Positions 31,990 through 40,680 of a stretch of 64,000 bases of DNA are shown here, in pieces. The notes under the pieces are model-generated. The model worked only from the letters and a program-made list of their open reading frames with translations. It was not told where the DNA came from and ran no database searches. Location: contig NZ_CP022220.1 in the NCBI RefSeq assembly GCF_004114915.1, forward strand, positions 558,001-622,000, read 5' to 3'. Positions within the stretch are counted from its first letter, which is position 1; every line of letters begins with the position of its first letter. Source of the DNA: Bradyrhizobium guangxiense. Lineage in GTDB: Bacteria > Pseudomonadota > Alphaproteobacteria > Rhizobiales > Xanthobacteraceae. The translations under genes were made by a program, and so were the position numbers.

Positions 31990-32382
31990 ACGAAGGAAAC
32001 GCGCTTGAAGATCCACTTGGTCCTCCTCCTTCACGGCAACGAAGCGCATTGTCGGTCGCGTAGCGGCCTCAGCGATCGCCTCGGCGTCGATGATATCGTT
32101 CTTGTTTGACTTCACGTAGGGCTTCACGAATTGCACGGGGATCAGGCGCACCTTGTGACCAAGTGCCTGTATCTTCCGGGCGAGCCACTGTGGACCGACG
32201 CAGGATTCCATGCCAACTATGCTTGGTTGTGCGCGCGCAAAGAACTGAAGAAGGGTGTCCCCTCGAAAGCGAAATTTCTGAACAGGTGTGCCGTCGCAGC
32301 TCAGGCCAACGACGTGGAATAGGTTCTTGCCAATGTCGATTCCATAGACAGCCGCGGGTCGCGGCAAATTGCGATCGGCCAT
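31990..32382 (-). pseudogene. IS110 transposase, N-terminal half (- strand)
   Basis: Encodes MADRNLPRPAAVYGIDIGKN with the first catalytic Asp, PSIVGMESCVGPQWLARKIQ with the Glu, and SNKNDIIDAEAIAEAATRPT with two Asp, up to EEDQVDLQA; beyond that the frame reads unrelated sequence. With the two + strand pieces (31,838-31,986 and 31,125-31,691) it accounts for a whole transposase in three pieces and two orientations. Confidence 0.8.
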
Positions 32383-32448
32383 GATACTCTCCTCTTTAGT
32401 CTGCCCTTCCTATGATGAGGGAGGAGGACGGGGCGGTCCATCCCATTA

Positions 32449-33372
32449 ATGGTGACGCCCGCGGGCAAGCGGAAAGCTGTCGCGTATCTCATGGTTGCCC
32501 ACGGGATGAGCGAACGGCGGGCGTGTAAAGCCATCGGCTGCTGCCGCATGACCATCAGATATCTGACAATCCGGGCGGACGATGCCGTCCTACGGCAGCG
32601 CATGCGGGCGATCGCCCACGAACGCCGTCGTTTTTGTTTGTCGGCGCCTGCACGTGCTGCTCAACCGGGAGGGCTACCTGGTCAAACCACAAGAAGCTGT
32701 TCCGGGGAAGAGAGGCTTGCGGTACGCCGCCGCGGCGGCCGCAAGCGGGCCGCCCTTGGGACCCGGGCGCCAATGACGGTGCCGATGGCCCGCAACGATC
32801 GCTGGTTGCTCGACTTCGTGTCGGATCAGCTGACCTGCGGCCGCCGCTTCAGCGTCCTCACCGTGGTCGATGACTGCACCCGCGAGTGCTTGGCGCTAGT
32901 CGCCGATACCTCGCTCTCCGGCATCCGCGTGGCGCGGGAACTGGACCGGCTGATGTTCGAGCGCGGCGAGCCCAGGATGGTGGTCAGCGACAACGGCACC
33001 GAGCTCACCAGCAACGCCATCCTGACATGGGCCGATCAAAGCCCCGTCGGTTGGCATTACATCGCGCCGGGCAAGCCCATGCAGAATGCGTTCATCGAGC
33101 GCTTCAATGGCCGGCTGCGGGACGAACTGCTCAACGAGACGCTGTTCACGTCACTGGCGCAGGCCCTCGTCGCGCTCGGATGCGGGCGGGCCCACTACAA
33201 CGACGCACGACCACACTCTCAGCTCGGATGGAAAACGCCGTCCGAGTTCGCCGACACCTGCCATCCGCGACGGGATCTGGCGCTGTGCGTTATGCCGAAG
33301 GCTCTGCGCCAGCTCCCGTCGCTCCCCCAACTGGGCAAATCCAACGACCGGGGCGAACTCAGGGCTGGATAA
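32449..33372 (+). pseudogene. IS3-family transposase OrfB, internally damaged
   Basis: 307-residue open frame: [20 protein letters not shown], then a stretch (about 32,635-32,700) readable only in another frame as [14 protein letters not shown], then the DDE core [34 protein letters not shown] and [20 protein letters not shown]. Two compensating indels keep the frame open but replace about 20 conserved residues between HTH and core. No orfA precedes it. Same family as the fragment at 405-945. Confidence 0.8.
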
Positions 33373-33389
33373 AACTTGGGGCAAGGTCA
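33367..33389. repeat. IS3 terminal inverted repeat (right end)
   Basis: Read on the minus strand TGACCTTGCCCCA-AGTTT-TATCCAG, the counterpart of the end at 984-1,008. It immediately follows the orfB stop. Confidence 0.75.
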
Positions 33390-33402
33390 GCACGTGCGGA
33401 TG

Positions 33403-33935
33403 CAGGTCAATGTGTTGGGTGCCGAGCGTCGGCGGCGATGGAGTTACGACGAGAAGGTCCGTCTGTCGAGGAGACGTTTGCAGGCCGGCGAGACGGTCTG
33501 CGGCGTCGCGCGCCGGCATGGGGTGGCTCACGACTTCCAGCTCTTCGAACGTCAGCGCCAACTGCGCTTGCGGGTAAATCCGCGCACCGTCGTCGGTTTG
33601 CCACAGCCTCTTCCGCCGCCAGCTCGTCCCCGGTGGCGTCAGATCTGACGCTTTAGCTTGGCGATCTGCAACTTCTGCTGCGCAATCAGTGCCTCGCATA
33701 GCTTGCTGTTCCGGCAGGCGCGCCAAGCCGCCTGGGCGGTGATGCGGTGCCAGCTCTGGTTCCTGTCGAGATCACACGTGCACCGGCATCGATCAGCACG
33801 TCGCAACTGGCGTCTTCGCCTCCTAAGCAACGCGCAACGGCTGGAATCATCGAGATCGAGCTTAGCGGCGGCTGTCGTGTTCGCGTTGATCGCGACGAGC
33901 TGCAGCGGGGTTTTGAGCTTCTGCGACGACGATGA
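33403..33935 (+). pseudogene. tnpA: IS66 TnpA, broken and carrying an inverted TnpC scrap
   Basis: The + strand gives VNVLGAERRRRWSYDEKVRL, a frameshift near 33,471, GETVCGVARRHGVAHD, and at the end IIEIELSGGCRVRVDRDELQ. Between them, about 33,645-33,712 on the minus strand encodes EALIAQQKLQIAKLKRQI, a TnpC N-terminal segment missing from the tnpC stub at 34,320. So part of tnpC has been transplanted, inverted, into tnpA. Confidence 0.75.
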
Positions 33936-34279
33936 TCCCGCTCCCGAGCGGCGTCAGGGTATGGATCGCGACTGGCCACACCGACATGCGTCGGGCCATG
34001 CAAAGTTTGGCGCTTGCGGTTCAGGAAAGCTTGGAGCGCGATCCCCATGCCGGCGATCTCTATATCTTATGGGGCCGCCGCGGCCTTCTGGTCAAGATTC
34101 TCTCGCATGACGGCTTGGGCATGTCGCTCTATGCCAAGCGCCTGGATCACGGCAGGTTCATCTGGCCGTCGACGTCGGTCGGCGCGGTGTCGATCTCGGC
34201 AGCGCAAATGGCTTACATGCTCGAGGGCATCGACTGGTGGACTCCCCAACTGAGCTGGCGGCCGCAGAGCGGGGGCTAA
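33932..34279 (+). CDS. tnpB: IS66 accessory protein TnpB
   Basis: 115 residues, full length: MIPLPSGVRVWIATGHTDMR, LYILWGRRGLLVKILSHDGL, MSLYAKRLDHGRFIWPS, MLEGIDWWTPQLSW. Overlaps the tnpA stop by four bases. Intact, but its partners are both broken. Confidence 0.92.
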   Translation: MIPLPSGVRVWIATGHTDMRRAMQSLALAVQESLERDPHAGDLYILWGRRGLLVKILSHDGLGMSLYAKRLDHGRFIWPSTSVGAVSISAAQMAYMLEGIDWWTPQLSWRPQSGG

Positions 34280-34319
34280 TCCAGGAAAATCCTCATATTG
34301 CCGACATTTGGGAGTCCCA

Positions 34320-34500
34320 ATGCATTCAATCTGTGATTCACTGCGTCGCATGAATGCGGATCGCGACGCCGCTCCGGATGACGTTGCCGCCCTGAAGGCG
34401 GCGCCGGCAGCCGAGCGCGCTAAGGGTACGGAGATCGCCGCCGAGCTCGCGGTCGCCCGTGCGAAAGCGTCGGAAGACGCGCCGAGTGGCCAGACCTTCC
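34320..34500 (+). pseudogene. tnpC: IS66 TnpC, N-terminal stub
   Basis: Encodes MHSICDSLRRMNADRDAAPD and AAELAVARAKASED, the coiled-coil start of TnpC, cut at about 34,493 and followed by an IS3 end. Confidence 0.7.
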
Positions 34501-34510
34501 CGGAGCACCT

Positions 34511-34546
34511 GAACTCAGGACTGGATAACACTTGGGGGCGAGGTCA
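34511..34546. repeat. Solo IS3 terminal repeat
   Basis: GAACTCAGGACTGGATAACA followed by CTTGGGGGCGAGGTCA closely resembles the right end of the IS3 copy at 33,355-33,389, but no IS3 gene is attached. It marks a deletion within tnpC. Confidence 0.65.
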
Positions 34547-34596
34547 CGATAAATGTCAGTGGCTAGTTTGATGATGTTGTCGCAGCCGCTACCGCC

Positions 34597-36099
34597 GGGA
34601 ATGTCCGAAGTTTTGTGTAAGCGATTTCTGTGAAGGTGGGTTTTGCGTTTGAGACATTGAAAGCTGGCATCGACGGCATGGCCGATAATTCTGCTTGGCC
34701 GGACCGAGCGGTCAAGCCCCGAAGCCGCGCAGCGGCGCGCCGCAGGCGCGGGGCTTGACGGCGAAGGTTCGGTCCAAACGATCATGGTCGGCGCCGTGAT
34801 GTCGGTTGTGATCATCAGCGCGCTGTTCCGGGAAACCGCGCGCCGAAGTGGATGGCGAACTGCCCCATCGCGGCAGTCCATTCAACCGGTCGCCGCCAAT
34901 AAACGCCAGCGTTCCTGAGGGCGAGATACAACAGCTTGAGCGCCGCCTCGTCGGTCGGGAAGCTGCCGCGGGTCTTGATGATCTTGCGCAGCGAACGATG
35001 TAGCGCCTCGACCCCGTTTGTCGTGTAGATCATCTTTCGGATGCCAGGCGCGAAGGCGAAGAACGGCACTACGTGCTCCCACGCTTTGCGCCAGATCTGG
35101 CCAATGGCGGGATAGCGCTTGCCCCATTCGGCCTCGAACTCGGCAAGCCTCAGCGCCGCCGCGTCGGCACTCTCAGCCCGATAGATCGCCTTTCGAGGGC
35201 AGGATCGCCTTGCGGTCCTTCCAGGAGACGAAGGCAAGGCTGTTACGGATCAGGTGCACGATGCAGGTCTGCACCAGCGTCTGCGGGTAGACCGATGTGA
35301 TCGCCTCGGGAAACCCCTTCAGCTCGTCGACGACGGCAATCAGGATATCGTTGACGCCGCGCGCCTTGAGTTCGTTGACGACCCGCAGCCAGAATTTGGC
35401 GCCCTCGGTCTGCTCGATCCAGAGCCCGAGCGTCCTTCTCGCCATCGGCATTGTAGGCGAGCGCAACGTAGACCGCCTTGTTCTTGACCAGCCCTTCGTC
35501 GCGTATCTTGACCCGCAGCGCGTCAAAAAAGACGATTGGGTACACGGCGTCGAGCGGCCGGCTCTGGCATTCCCGGACCTCATCGAGGACGGCGTCGGCC
35601 ACCCGGCTAATGAGATCGGGCGAGACCTCGGCGCCTTAGAGCTCGGCCAGGTGGCCCTGGATCTCCCGCACCGTCATGCCGCGGGCATAGAGGCTCAGGA
35701 TCTTGTCGTCGAAACCATCGAACCGGGTCTGCCCCTTGGCGGTCAACTGCGGCTCGAAGCTGCCGGCCCGATCGCGAGGCACGGTAATCTCGATCTCGCC
35801 ATCCTCCGTCAGGATCGTCTTCGAGCTTGTCCCGTTGCGGCTGTTGCCTGAGCCCCGGCCGGCAGGATCACCCTTCTCGTAGCCCAAATGCTCGGTCAGC
35901 TCGGCTCCAAGTGCGCGCTCGATCAAGGCCTTCTTGAGCTGCTTGAACAGCCCATTCTCGCCGGTCAGGTTTTCGGGCTTGCTGTAGTTCGCAAGAAGCT
36001 GGTCCAGCAGTTCAGGGGTAATCGTCGTATCGGTGGTCATGTGAGTCTCCAATTAAGGTAAACTCACAGAAACCTCCTTACACATCGTTCCGGACACCC
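34597..36099 (-). mobile_element. IS256-family element
   Basis: Bounded by inverted repeats: the left end has GGGAATGTCCGAAG then TTTTGTGTAAG and TTTCTGTGA; the right end, reversed, reads GGGTGTCCGGAACG then ATGTGTAAG and TTTCTGTGA. Contains one transposase gene, which is broken. Confidence 0.8.
34815..36052 (-). pseudogene. IS256 (Mutator) transposase, interrupted
   Basis: Begins METHMTTDTTITPELLDQLL; KALIERALGAELTEHLGYEK and TVPRDRAGSFEPQLTAKGQT follow up to GMTVREIQGHLAEL, where a TAG (35,637-35,639) replaces the usual Tyr. The frame then continues [39 protein letters not shown], a shift near 35,430, [19 protein letters not shown], a shift near 35,185, and KMIYTTNGVEALHRSLRKII to the end. 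The DDE residues are there but the gene needs three repairs. If the stop is suppressed or recent, decay is young. Confidence 0.85.
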
Positions 36100-36177
36100 T
36101 CCTACCGCCCCGCTCGCAGAGGAGGTCCGTAACGCACAGAGCCGTGGCACGAGCCACTATCGGTCGCAGCTATTTTA

Positions 36178-37090
36178 TCAGACAAGACTCTGCATAAGAG
36201 TCGTTGAGGTCCGCGATCGCCTTGCGGATGGCCCCGTTGAGTTCGTCAAGCGAGAAGAAGCGCCGGTTCCGCAGCCGCGCCAGCACAAACCGCTGGACGA
36301 TCTGCACCGCCACTTCCACCTTCGCCTTGTCGCGTGGTTTGCGCGGACGCGTGGGCAGGATCGCGGTGCCGTAGTGCTCGGCCAGCTCCTGGTAGGTGCG
36401 GTTGATGCCCGGCTCATAGCGACAGGTGGCGGTGACGCCGGCCTTCAGATTGTCGCAGACGATCGCCTTCGGCACGCCGCCGATCGCGCGCAACGTATTG
36501 GCGTGCAGCCCGATCCAGTCGGCCAGCCCTTCCGACCAACGCGCCTCGGCAAAGGTGTAGTTGGATGCTCCTAGCACCGCGACGAAGACATGGGCCAGCC
36601 GCTGCGCGCCGGTCGCGGCGTCGAACACCGGCACCGTGTCGCCCGCGAAGTCGACGAACAGCTTCTCTCCAGGCCCATGCGTCTGCCGCATGGTCGGCGA
36701 GATCGCCTCGCTCCATTCCCGGTAGAGATCGCAAAACCGGCTGTAGCCATAGCCGTCGGCGTGCTCCGCGCGATATTCCTCCCACAACAGGAGCAACGTC
36801 ACGCTGCGCCGCTTCAGCTCCCGGTGCACCGCCTTCCAGTCGGGCAACGGCCGCGCCGGCTTCTCCTCGAATGTCGGCGGCGTGAACAGCCGGCGCTCGA
36901 GTTCGCCGTCGTCCATCCCTTCCGGCACCGGCCAGGTGATGCCGATCACGGCAGCCCGCCGCAGATACTCGCCAACCGTCGATCGGCTGATGCCGACCGT
37001 GACGGCGATCTGCCGCTCGCTCACGCCAAGGGCGTGCCGCAGTCTCAAAACTTCTCGAACCTTCCGCATCGGCGCTCTCTCGGGGGGCAT
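36178..37090 (-). pseudogene. istA: IS21 transposase IstA, 5' half (split gene)
   Basis: About 300 residues from MPPERAPMRKVREVLRLRHA: HTH (GVSERQIAVTVGISRSTVGE), catalytic Asp in KLFVDFAGDTVPVFD, second Asp in PKAIVCDNLKAGVTATCRYE, and Glu in KPRDKAKVEVAVQIVQRFVL. It stops matching IstA after ADLNDSYA at about 36,180. The missing C-terminal half lies on the + strand from 46,870, starting SYARIMRKLGVSRNELF. The break fits an inversion of the DNA between the two points. Confidence 0.88.
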
Positions 37091-37174
37091 CAGACCTTCC
37101 CTTGCTTGGTCGCAAAGGTGGGCTGGTCCGCGATTCGATCGCCGTCTTCGAGAGCGTCAGGCGGTCTCAACAGG

Positions 37175-37241
37175 GTGGCCGGCTTCGATCGGAATGGGTG
37201 GCCGACTTCCGTCGGAATCGGTGGCCGGATTGCGTCGGAAT
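37175..37241. repeat. IS21 terminal repeats, three units of 23 bp
   Basis: GTGGCCGGCTTCGATCGGAAT and two variants start at 37,175, 37,198 and 37,221, exactly 23 bases apart. Matching repeats with the same spacing end the other half at 48,369-48,455. They are the multiple transposase-binding repeats of an IS21 end. Confidence 0.8.
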
Positions 37242-37250
37242 ACTGGAGGG

Positions 37251-37308
37251 TTCAAATAGGTCCCGCGTCGCAGATCTCGCCGCAAGTCCAGCGCGGGACC
37301 TATTTGAA
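37251..37308. repeat. Perfect 17-bp inverted repeat at the IS91-like element border
   Basis: TTCAAATAGGTCCCGCG (37,251-37,267) and its exact complement (37,292-37,308) with a 24-base loop. It begins at a GTTC, the kind of tetranucleotide next to which IS91-type elements insert, and may be the terminal hairpin of that element. Confidence 0.75.
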
Positions 37309-37596
37309 GCTGGATTGAACGAAGCCGCGTCTTGTGAGCGAGGACCTATGGGGGCTCGATCTAGGCGCCGGTAGGCGCGATTGACCCGATGTCGGGCCCG
37401 CGAGCGAGTGTGGCCGCAGATTGCCGTTGATATTGGCAGCAGAGGATGCCGGCGTCGATAGCGTCGAACGGCGCGTCAAGCCCAAGCGGCTGACTATCGC
37501 CCGTTCGCCGCGCGTTGTGAGCGTGCTTGATCGTTCCGACGGAGAACGTCGGCATGGCGATGCCTGCAGTGGGAGCGAACAAGTCGAGGTAGTCGG

Positions 37597-38790
37597 TCAT
37601 GATGTATCGCAGCGAGGTGCTGCGCGTCGCGGCGTTTGCGCACGCGGCACAGGCCCAATCTCGACCATGCGGCCTCCGCAGATGGGGCACAAGTCGAGGC
37701 GGTGACCAATGAGGATGGCGCAGCGCTCACGATAGTCGACAGCTTCGGCAGGCGGAGGCGGCTCTGGCGCCTTTAGCGCCGCTCGGATGCGCGCGAGTTT
37801 GGCGACGCGGCAGGCGTTCGCCAGGAAGCCAAAATGACGGATGCGGCGAAACCCCTTCGGCAATACGTGGAGCAGAAAGCGACGAAGGAACTCCTCAGTG
37901 TCGAGCGTCATCACTTTGGATCTGTTGCCAGCGCGATAATCCTTCCACCGGAAGCGGACGTGGCCCTGGTCACAGGTAAGGAGCCGGCCGTTGGCGATTG
38001 CAACGCGATGGGTGTAGCGCCCGAGATAGGCCAGAACCTGTTCTGGTCCGCCGAAGGGACGCTTGGCGTAGACGACCCACTCGACCTTGCGGAGGGCGGT
38101 TAGATGGCGGGCGAATGCCGCTGGCTCGACGAGGTGCGCGAGATGGCCGAAGAACTGGAGCTTGGTGCCATTGAACGCCGCCTGCAGGCGCTCCAGGAAC
38201 AGCCGACGATACAATCGTGACAGGACGCGAACGGGAAGGAAGAAGCCGGGGCGACAATGAACCCAGCTTCCATCAGGGGCGATCCCGCCGCCTGGCACGA
38301 GGCAATGGGCATGCGGATGATGCGTCAGGGTCTGGCCCCAGGTATGGAGAATGGCGATCATCCCGGTCTCGGCACCGAGATGCTTCGGGTCGGCGCTGAT
38401 GAGACGGATCGTCTCGGCTGCTGCCTTGAGCAGGATGTCGTAGACCGCCGTCTTGTTCTGCAGCGCGATGGCGGCCACCGGCGCCGGCACGGTGAAGACG
38501 ACATGGAAATAGGGGACCGGCAGCAGGTCGGCCTGGCGCTCGGCGAGCCATTGGGCGCGCGCGAGCGCTTGGCACTTTGGACAGTGCCGATCGCGACAGC
38601 TGTTATAGGCGACGCGGACCAGGCCGCAGTCGTCGCACCGCTCGACGTGGCCGCCGAGCGTCGCTGTGCGACACGCCTCGATGGCCGCCATCACACGGCG
38701 CTGATCGGAGGACAGCCGAGGACCCTGCGCGGCACGGAAGGCGCCGCCGTGGCGGCGGAGGATGTCCGCCACCTCGAGCACGGGGCGCAT
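37597..38790 (-). CDS. IS91-family transposase (HUH Y-type)
   Basis: 397 residues, apparently intact. N-terminal zinc-binding domain HVERCDDCGLVRVAYNSCRD and RHCPKCQ; HUH motif in THHPHAHCLVPGGG; catalytic Tyr in LAYLGRYTHRVAIAN; C-terminal second zinc module LCPICGGRM. Such enzymes nick one strand and move by rolling-circle replication. It follows the linked recombinase gene on the same strand by 9 bases. Confidence 0.93.
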   Translation of the reverse strand: MRPVLEVADILRRHGGAFRAAQGPRLSSDQRRVMAAIEACRTATLGGHVERCDDCGLVRVAYNSCRDRHCPKCQALARAQWLAERQADLLPVPYFHVVFTVPAPVAAIALQNKTAVYDILLKAAAETIRLISADPKHLGAETGMIAILHTWGQTLTHHPHAHCLVPGGGIAPDGSWVHCRPGFFLPVRVLSRLYRRLFLERLQAAFNGTKLQFFGHLAHLVEPAAFARHLTALRKVEWVVYAKRPFGGPEQVLAYLGRYTHRVAIANGRLLTCDQGHVRFRWKDYRAGNRSKVMTLDTEEFLRRFLLHVLPKGFRRIRHFGFLANACRVAKLARIRAALKAPEPPPPAEAVDYRERCAILIGHRLDLCPICGGRMVEIGPVPRAQTPRRAAPRCDTS

Positions 38791-38799
38791 ATGCGCAGC

Positions 38800-39660
38800 T
38801 CAGTCGGGTGGGATCACCCTGACGGAGAGTCCATCGAATGGGCTGGTCGTGCGGGCGAGCAGGTTGGTCGCAACCTGAGCGTAGCGCGCGGTCGATCCCA
38901 GGTCGGCATGTCCGAGCAGAACTTGAATGATGCGAATGTCGATCCCGCTTTCCAGGAGATGGGTCGCAAACGAGTGCCGGAGCGTATGGACAGTAATCGG
39001 CTTGGCAAGCCGAGCGCGGCGGCGGGCGGCGCGGCAGGCCGCCTGGACGCAGCGGACGCTGACATGTTCACTTGGGTCTTGGCCTGGAAATAGCCACAGC
39101 CCCGGTCGGGCTCGCATCCAGTACGTACGCAGAATCTCCAGCAGTCGCGGAGAAAGCATCGCGTAACGATCCCTGCCGCCCTTACCGTTCTCGATGTGGA
39201 TCAACATTCGCTTGCTGTCGATCGAGCTCACCTTCAGGCGGACGACTTCACTAACCCGTAAGCCAGCCGCATAAGCCGTCGCCAGCACGACGCGATTGCG
39301 CACCCCTGTAACCGCGTCCAGGAAGCGCTCGATCTCTTCGGCACTAAGCACGAGCGGGAGCTTGTCGGGCTTCTGGCCACCAATGATCCGCTCGAATGCC
39401 TCCGTCTGCCCGAGTGTGACGCCGTAGAAGAACCGCAGCGCGCAGGCCACCTGATTGATGTGGGACCACGAGCGCTTTTGGCCGATGAGATGTAGTTGGT
39501 AGGCGCGGACCTGCTCGAAACTCAACCGGTCCGGGGCATAGCCGAAATGGCGGCTAAACTTTGCGATCGCATAGATATAGGATTGTTGAGTCGACGGCGA
39601 CAGATTGCGGACCGTCATGTCCTCGATCATGCGCTGCCGAAGAGGGCTCATCGTAGCCAT
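38800..39660 (-). CDS. Tyrosine recombinase linked to IS91-like transposase
   Basis: 286 residues from the ATG at 39,660 (AGGAGA 7 bases upstream); the frame is open to 39,702. SAM-like N-terminal domain (MIEDMTVRNLSPSTQQSYIY) and catalytic domain with AAGLRVSEVVRLKVSSID (Arg), TVHTLRHSFATHLLESG (His-x-x-Arg), LLGHADLGSTARYAQV (His and nucleophile Tyr). Pairing of such a recombinase with an IS91 transposase is common in rhizobia; it may resolve copies. Confidence 0.92.
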   Translation of the reverse strand: MATMSPLRQRMIEDMTVRNLSPSTQQSYIYAIAKFSRHFGYAPDRLSFEQVRAYQLHLIGQKRSWSHINQVACALRFFYGVTLGQTEAFERIIGGQKPDKLPLVLSAEEIERFLDAVTGVRNRVVLATAYAAGLRVSEVVRLKVSSIDSKRMLIHIENGKGGRDRYAMLSPRLLEILRTYWMRARPGLWLFPGQDPSEHVSVRCVQAACRAARRRARLAKPITVHTLRHSFATHLLESGIDIRIIQVLLGHADLGSTARYAQVATNLLARTTSPFDGLSVRVIPPD

Positions 39661-39770
39661 CTGGGTCTCCTGTCTTGAGAGGGGTGGTGCGAAGACCAAC
39701 ATCCTCTCAGACAGGACACCTCAGTTCAGCAGGTTTGCCCCCTACTGCCGCGTAGCGGGTTCGTTCAATC

Positions 39771-39793
39771 AGTGGCCGGCTTGCATCGGATTA
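39771..39793. repeat. Outermost IS21 terminal repeat unit
   Basis: AGTGGCCGGCTTGCATCGGA then TTA, the same unit as at 37,175-37,241, cut off by the IS91-like element. Just beyond it IS66 tnpA sequence starts, so it is the outer end of the IS21. Confidence 0.65.
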
Positions 39794-39796
39794 CGC

Positions 39797-39955
39797 ATGC
39801 TGGGGCCGGCAGCCATGGCGACGGGCGACGTCTGTGACAACCGCCCCCAGCTCGAGGCTTTCCGCGGCAATCTGTGCCTTCAATTCATCCGGCCACCGCT
39901 TGCGACCTGCGCCAGCGAACACTTCAATACGCGGTGACAACGGTCGTCTTATGGT
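39797..39955 (-). pseudogene. tnpA: IS66 TnpA, N-terminal part (split by IS21)
   Basis: Encodes PLSPRIEVFAGAGRKRWPDE and LKAQIAAESLELGAVVTDVA up to RRHGCRPQ. The natural continuation QQVHDWRRRAR lies at 48,466 on the + strand, just beyond the other end of the IS21. So the IS21 inserted in this tnpA before the two halves were separated. Confidence 0.75.
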
Positions 39956-40006
39956 AAGCGCGAATTTCTCCGCACCTTTTGCTTTTGAGTGCCGTGATGC
40001 ATGAGG

Positions 40007-40028
40007 TGTCCACCAAAATAGGTGGACA
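40007..40028. repeat. Hairpin at the left end of an IS3-group element
   Basis: TGTCCACC-AAAATA-GGTGGACA, 8-bp perfect arms, about 60 bases before orfA. GTCCACTTTTTCGAGGGAA at about 42,673 looks like the other end of the element. Confidence 0.5.
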
Positions 40029-40088
40029 CTGAACCTCCTCCGAATGAGTGGACACCTGTAGTAGGCTCGTTGAGCCCGGAGGTGTCGA

Positions 40089-40375
40089 ATGGAACGTCAA
40101 CGTCGGTCGTTTACCGAGGATTACAAGCGTCGGGCCGCCGAACTGGTCGCGTCGAGCGGTCGCTCGATCGGGTCGGTTGCTAAGGAGCTCGGTCTGCGGG
40201 ATTCGGTGCTGCGACGGTGGGTAGATAAGCTCCGGCAGGAGCCGGGATCGGCGGCGTGGCGACCCACCACGCAGGCGACGCCGATGCCGGCGGACCAGGC
40301 TTCGGAGATCGCCCGCCTACGTCAGGAGAACGAACGGCTGCGCATGGAGCGCGACATTTTAAAAAACTGTCCAGC
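40089..40375 (+). pseudogene. IS3-family orfA, 3'-truncated
   Basis: MERQRRSFTEDYKRRAAELV, then SVAKELGLRDSVLRRWVDKL (HTH) and the zipper SEIARLRQENERLRMERDIL ending at ILK. An IS110-type element begins there; orfB continues at 42,001. Confidence 0.85.
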
Positions 40376-40680
40376 GTCGTGGCGCGCCTGCGCGGAATAG
40401 AAACAGCCTTGTGCTATCCTTTAGCTCGGAGGGTAGCGGCCGTCAGCTTATTGGAGGCGCTGTCCCCGTTAAAAAACGTGGTCCATGGGCGCATGCGGAC
40501 TTGAGAGTGGTGACGCCGTTTCGACGGCGATCCCGATTAGGAAGATGACAAATTGGCATAGCCCTGACCCTCCAGCCCATCATCGGACGGAGGAGTTGCG
40601 ATGCCTAACAGGACAACCGACCGCGGCCCGGACCTAAAGCTGGTCAACCTCGGCGCGGCCCTATCGATATCGGATCAAAG
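40376..40680. other. Left non-coding end of the IS110 element inserted in IS3
   Basis: About 300 bases between the orfA break and the readable transposase frame. It includes the original start ATG at 40,601 (MPNRTTDRGPDLKLVNLGAA), whose frame fails near 40,665. The rest is non-coding and could contain the guide-RNA region usual for IS110 elements. Confidence 0.5.

Larger units (their letters stand above)
37251..39770 (-). mobile_element. IS91-like rolling-circle element with tyrosine recombinase
   Basis: Two genes on the minus strand, a tyrosine recombinase and an IS91 transposase. The right end has GATTGAACGAACCCGC (minus strand, 39,755-39,770) and 37,313 onward reads GATTGAACGAAGCCGC, so the true left end may be 37,313 or the hairpin at 37,251. 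The element lies inside the terminal repeat array of an IS21: repeats stand on both sides (37,175-37,241 and 39,771-39,793). Confidence 0.75.

Noticed and set aside
37175..37241. Three 23-bp spaced repeats as a plasmid iteron array
   Set aside because: The same repeats occur at the other end of the IS21 at 48.4 kb, next to istB, and there is no rep gene nearby.
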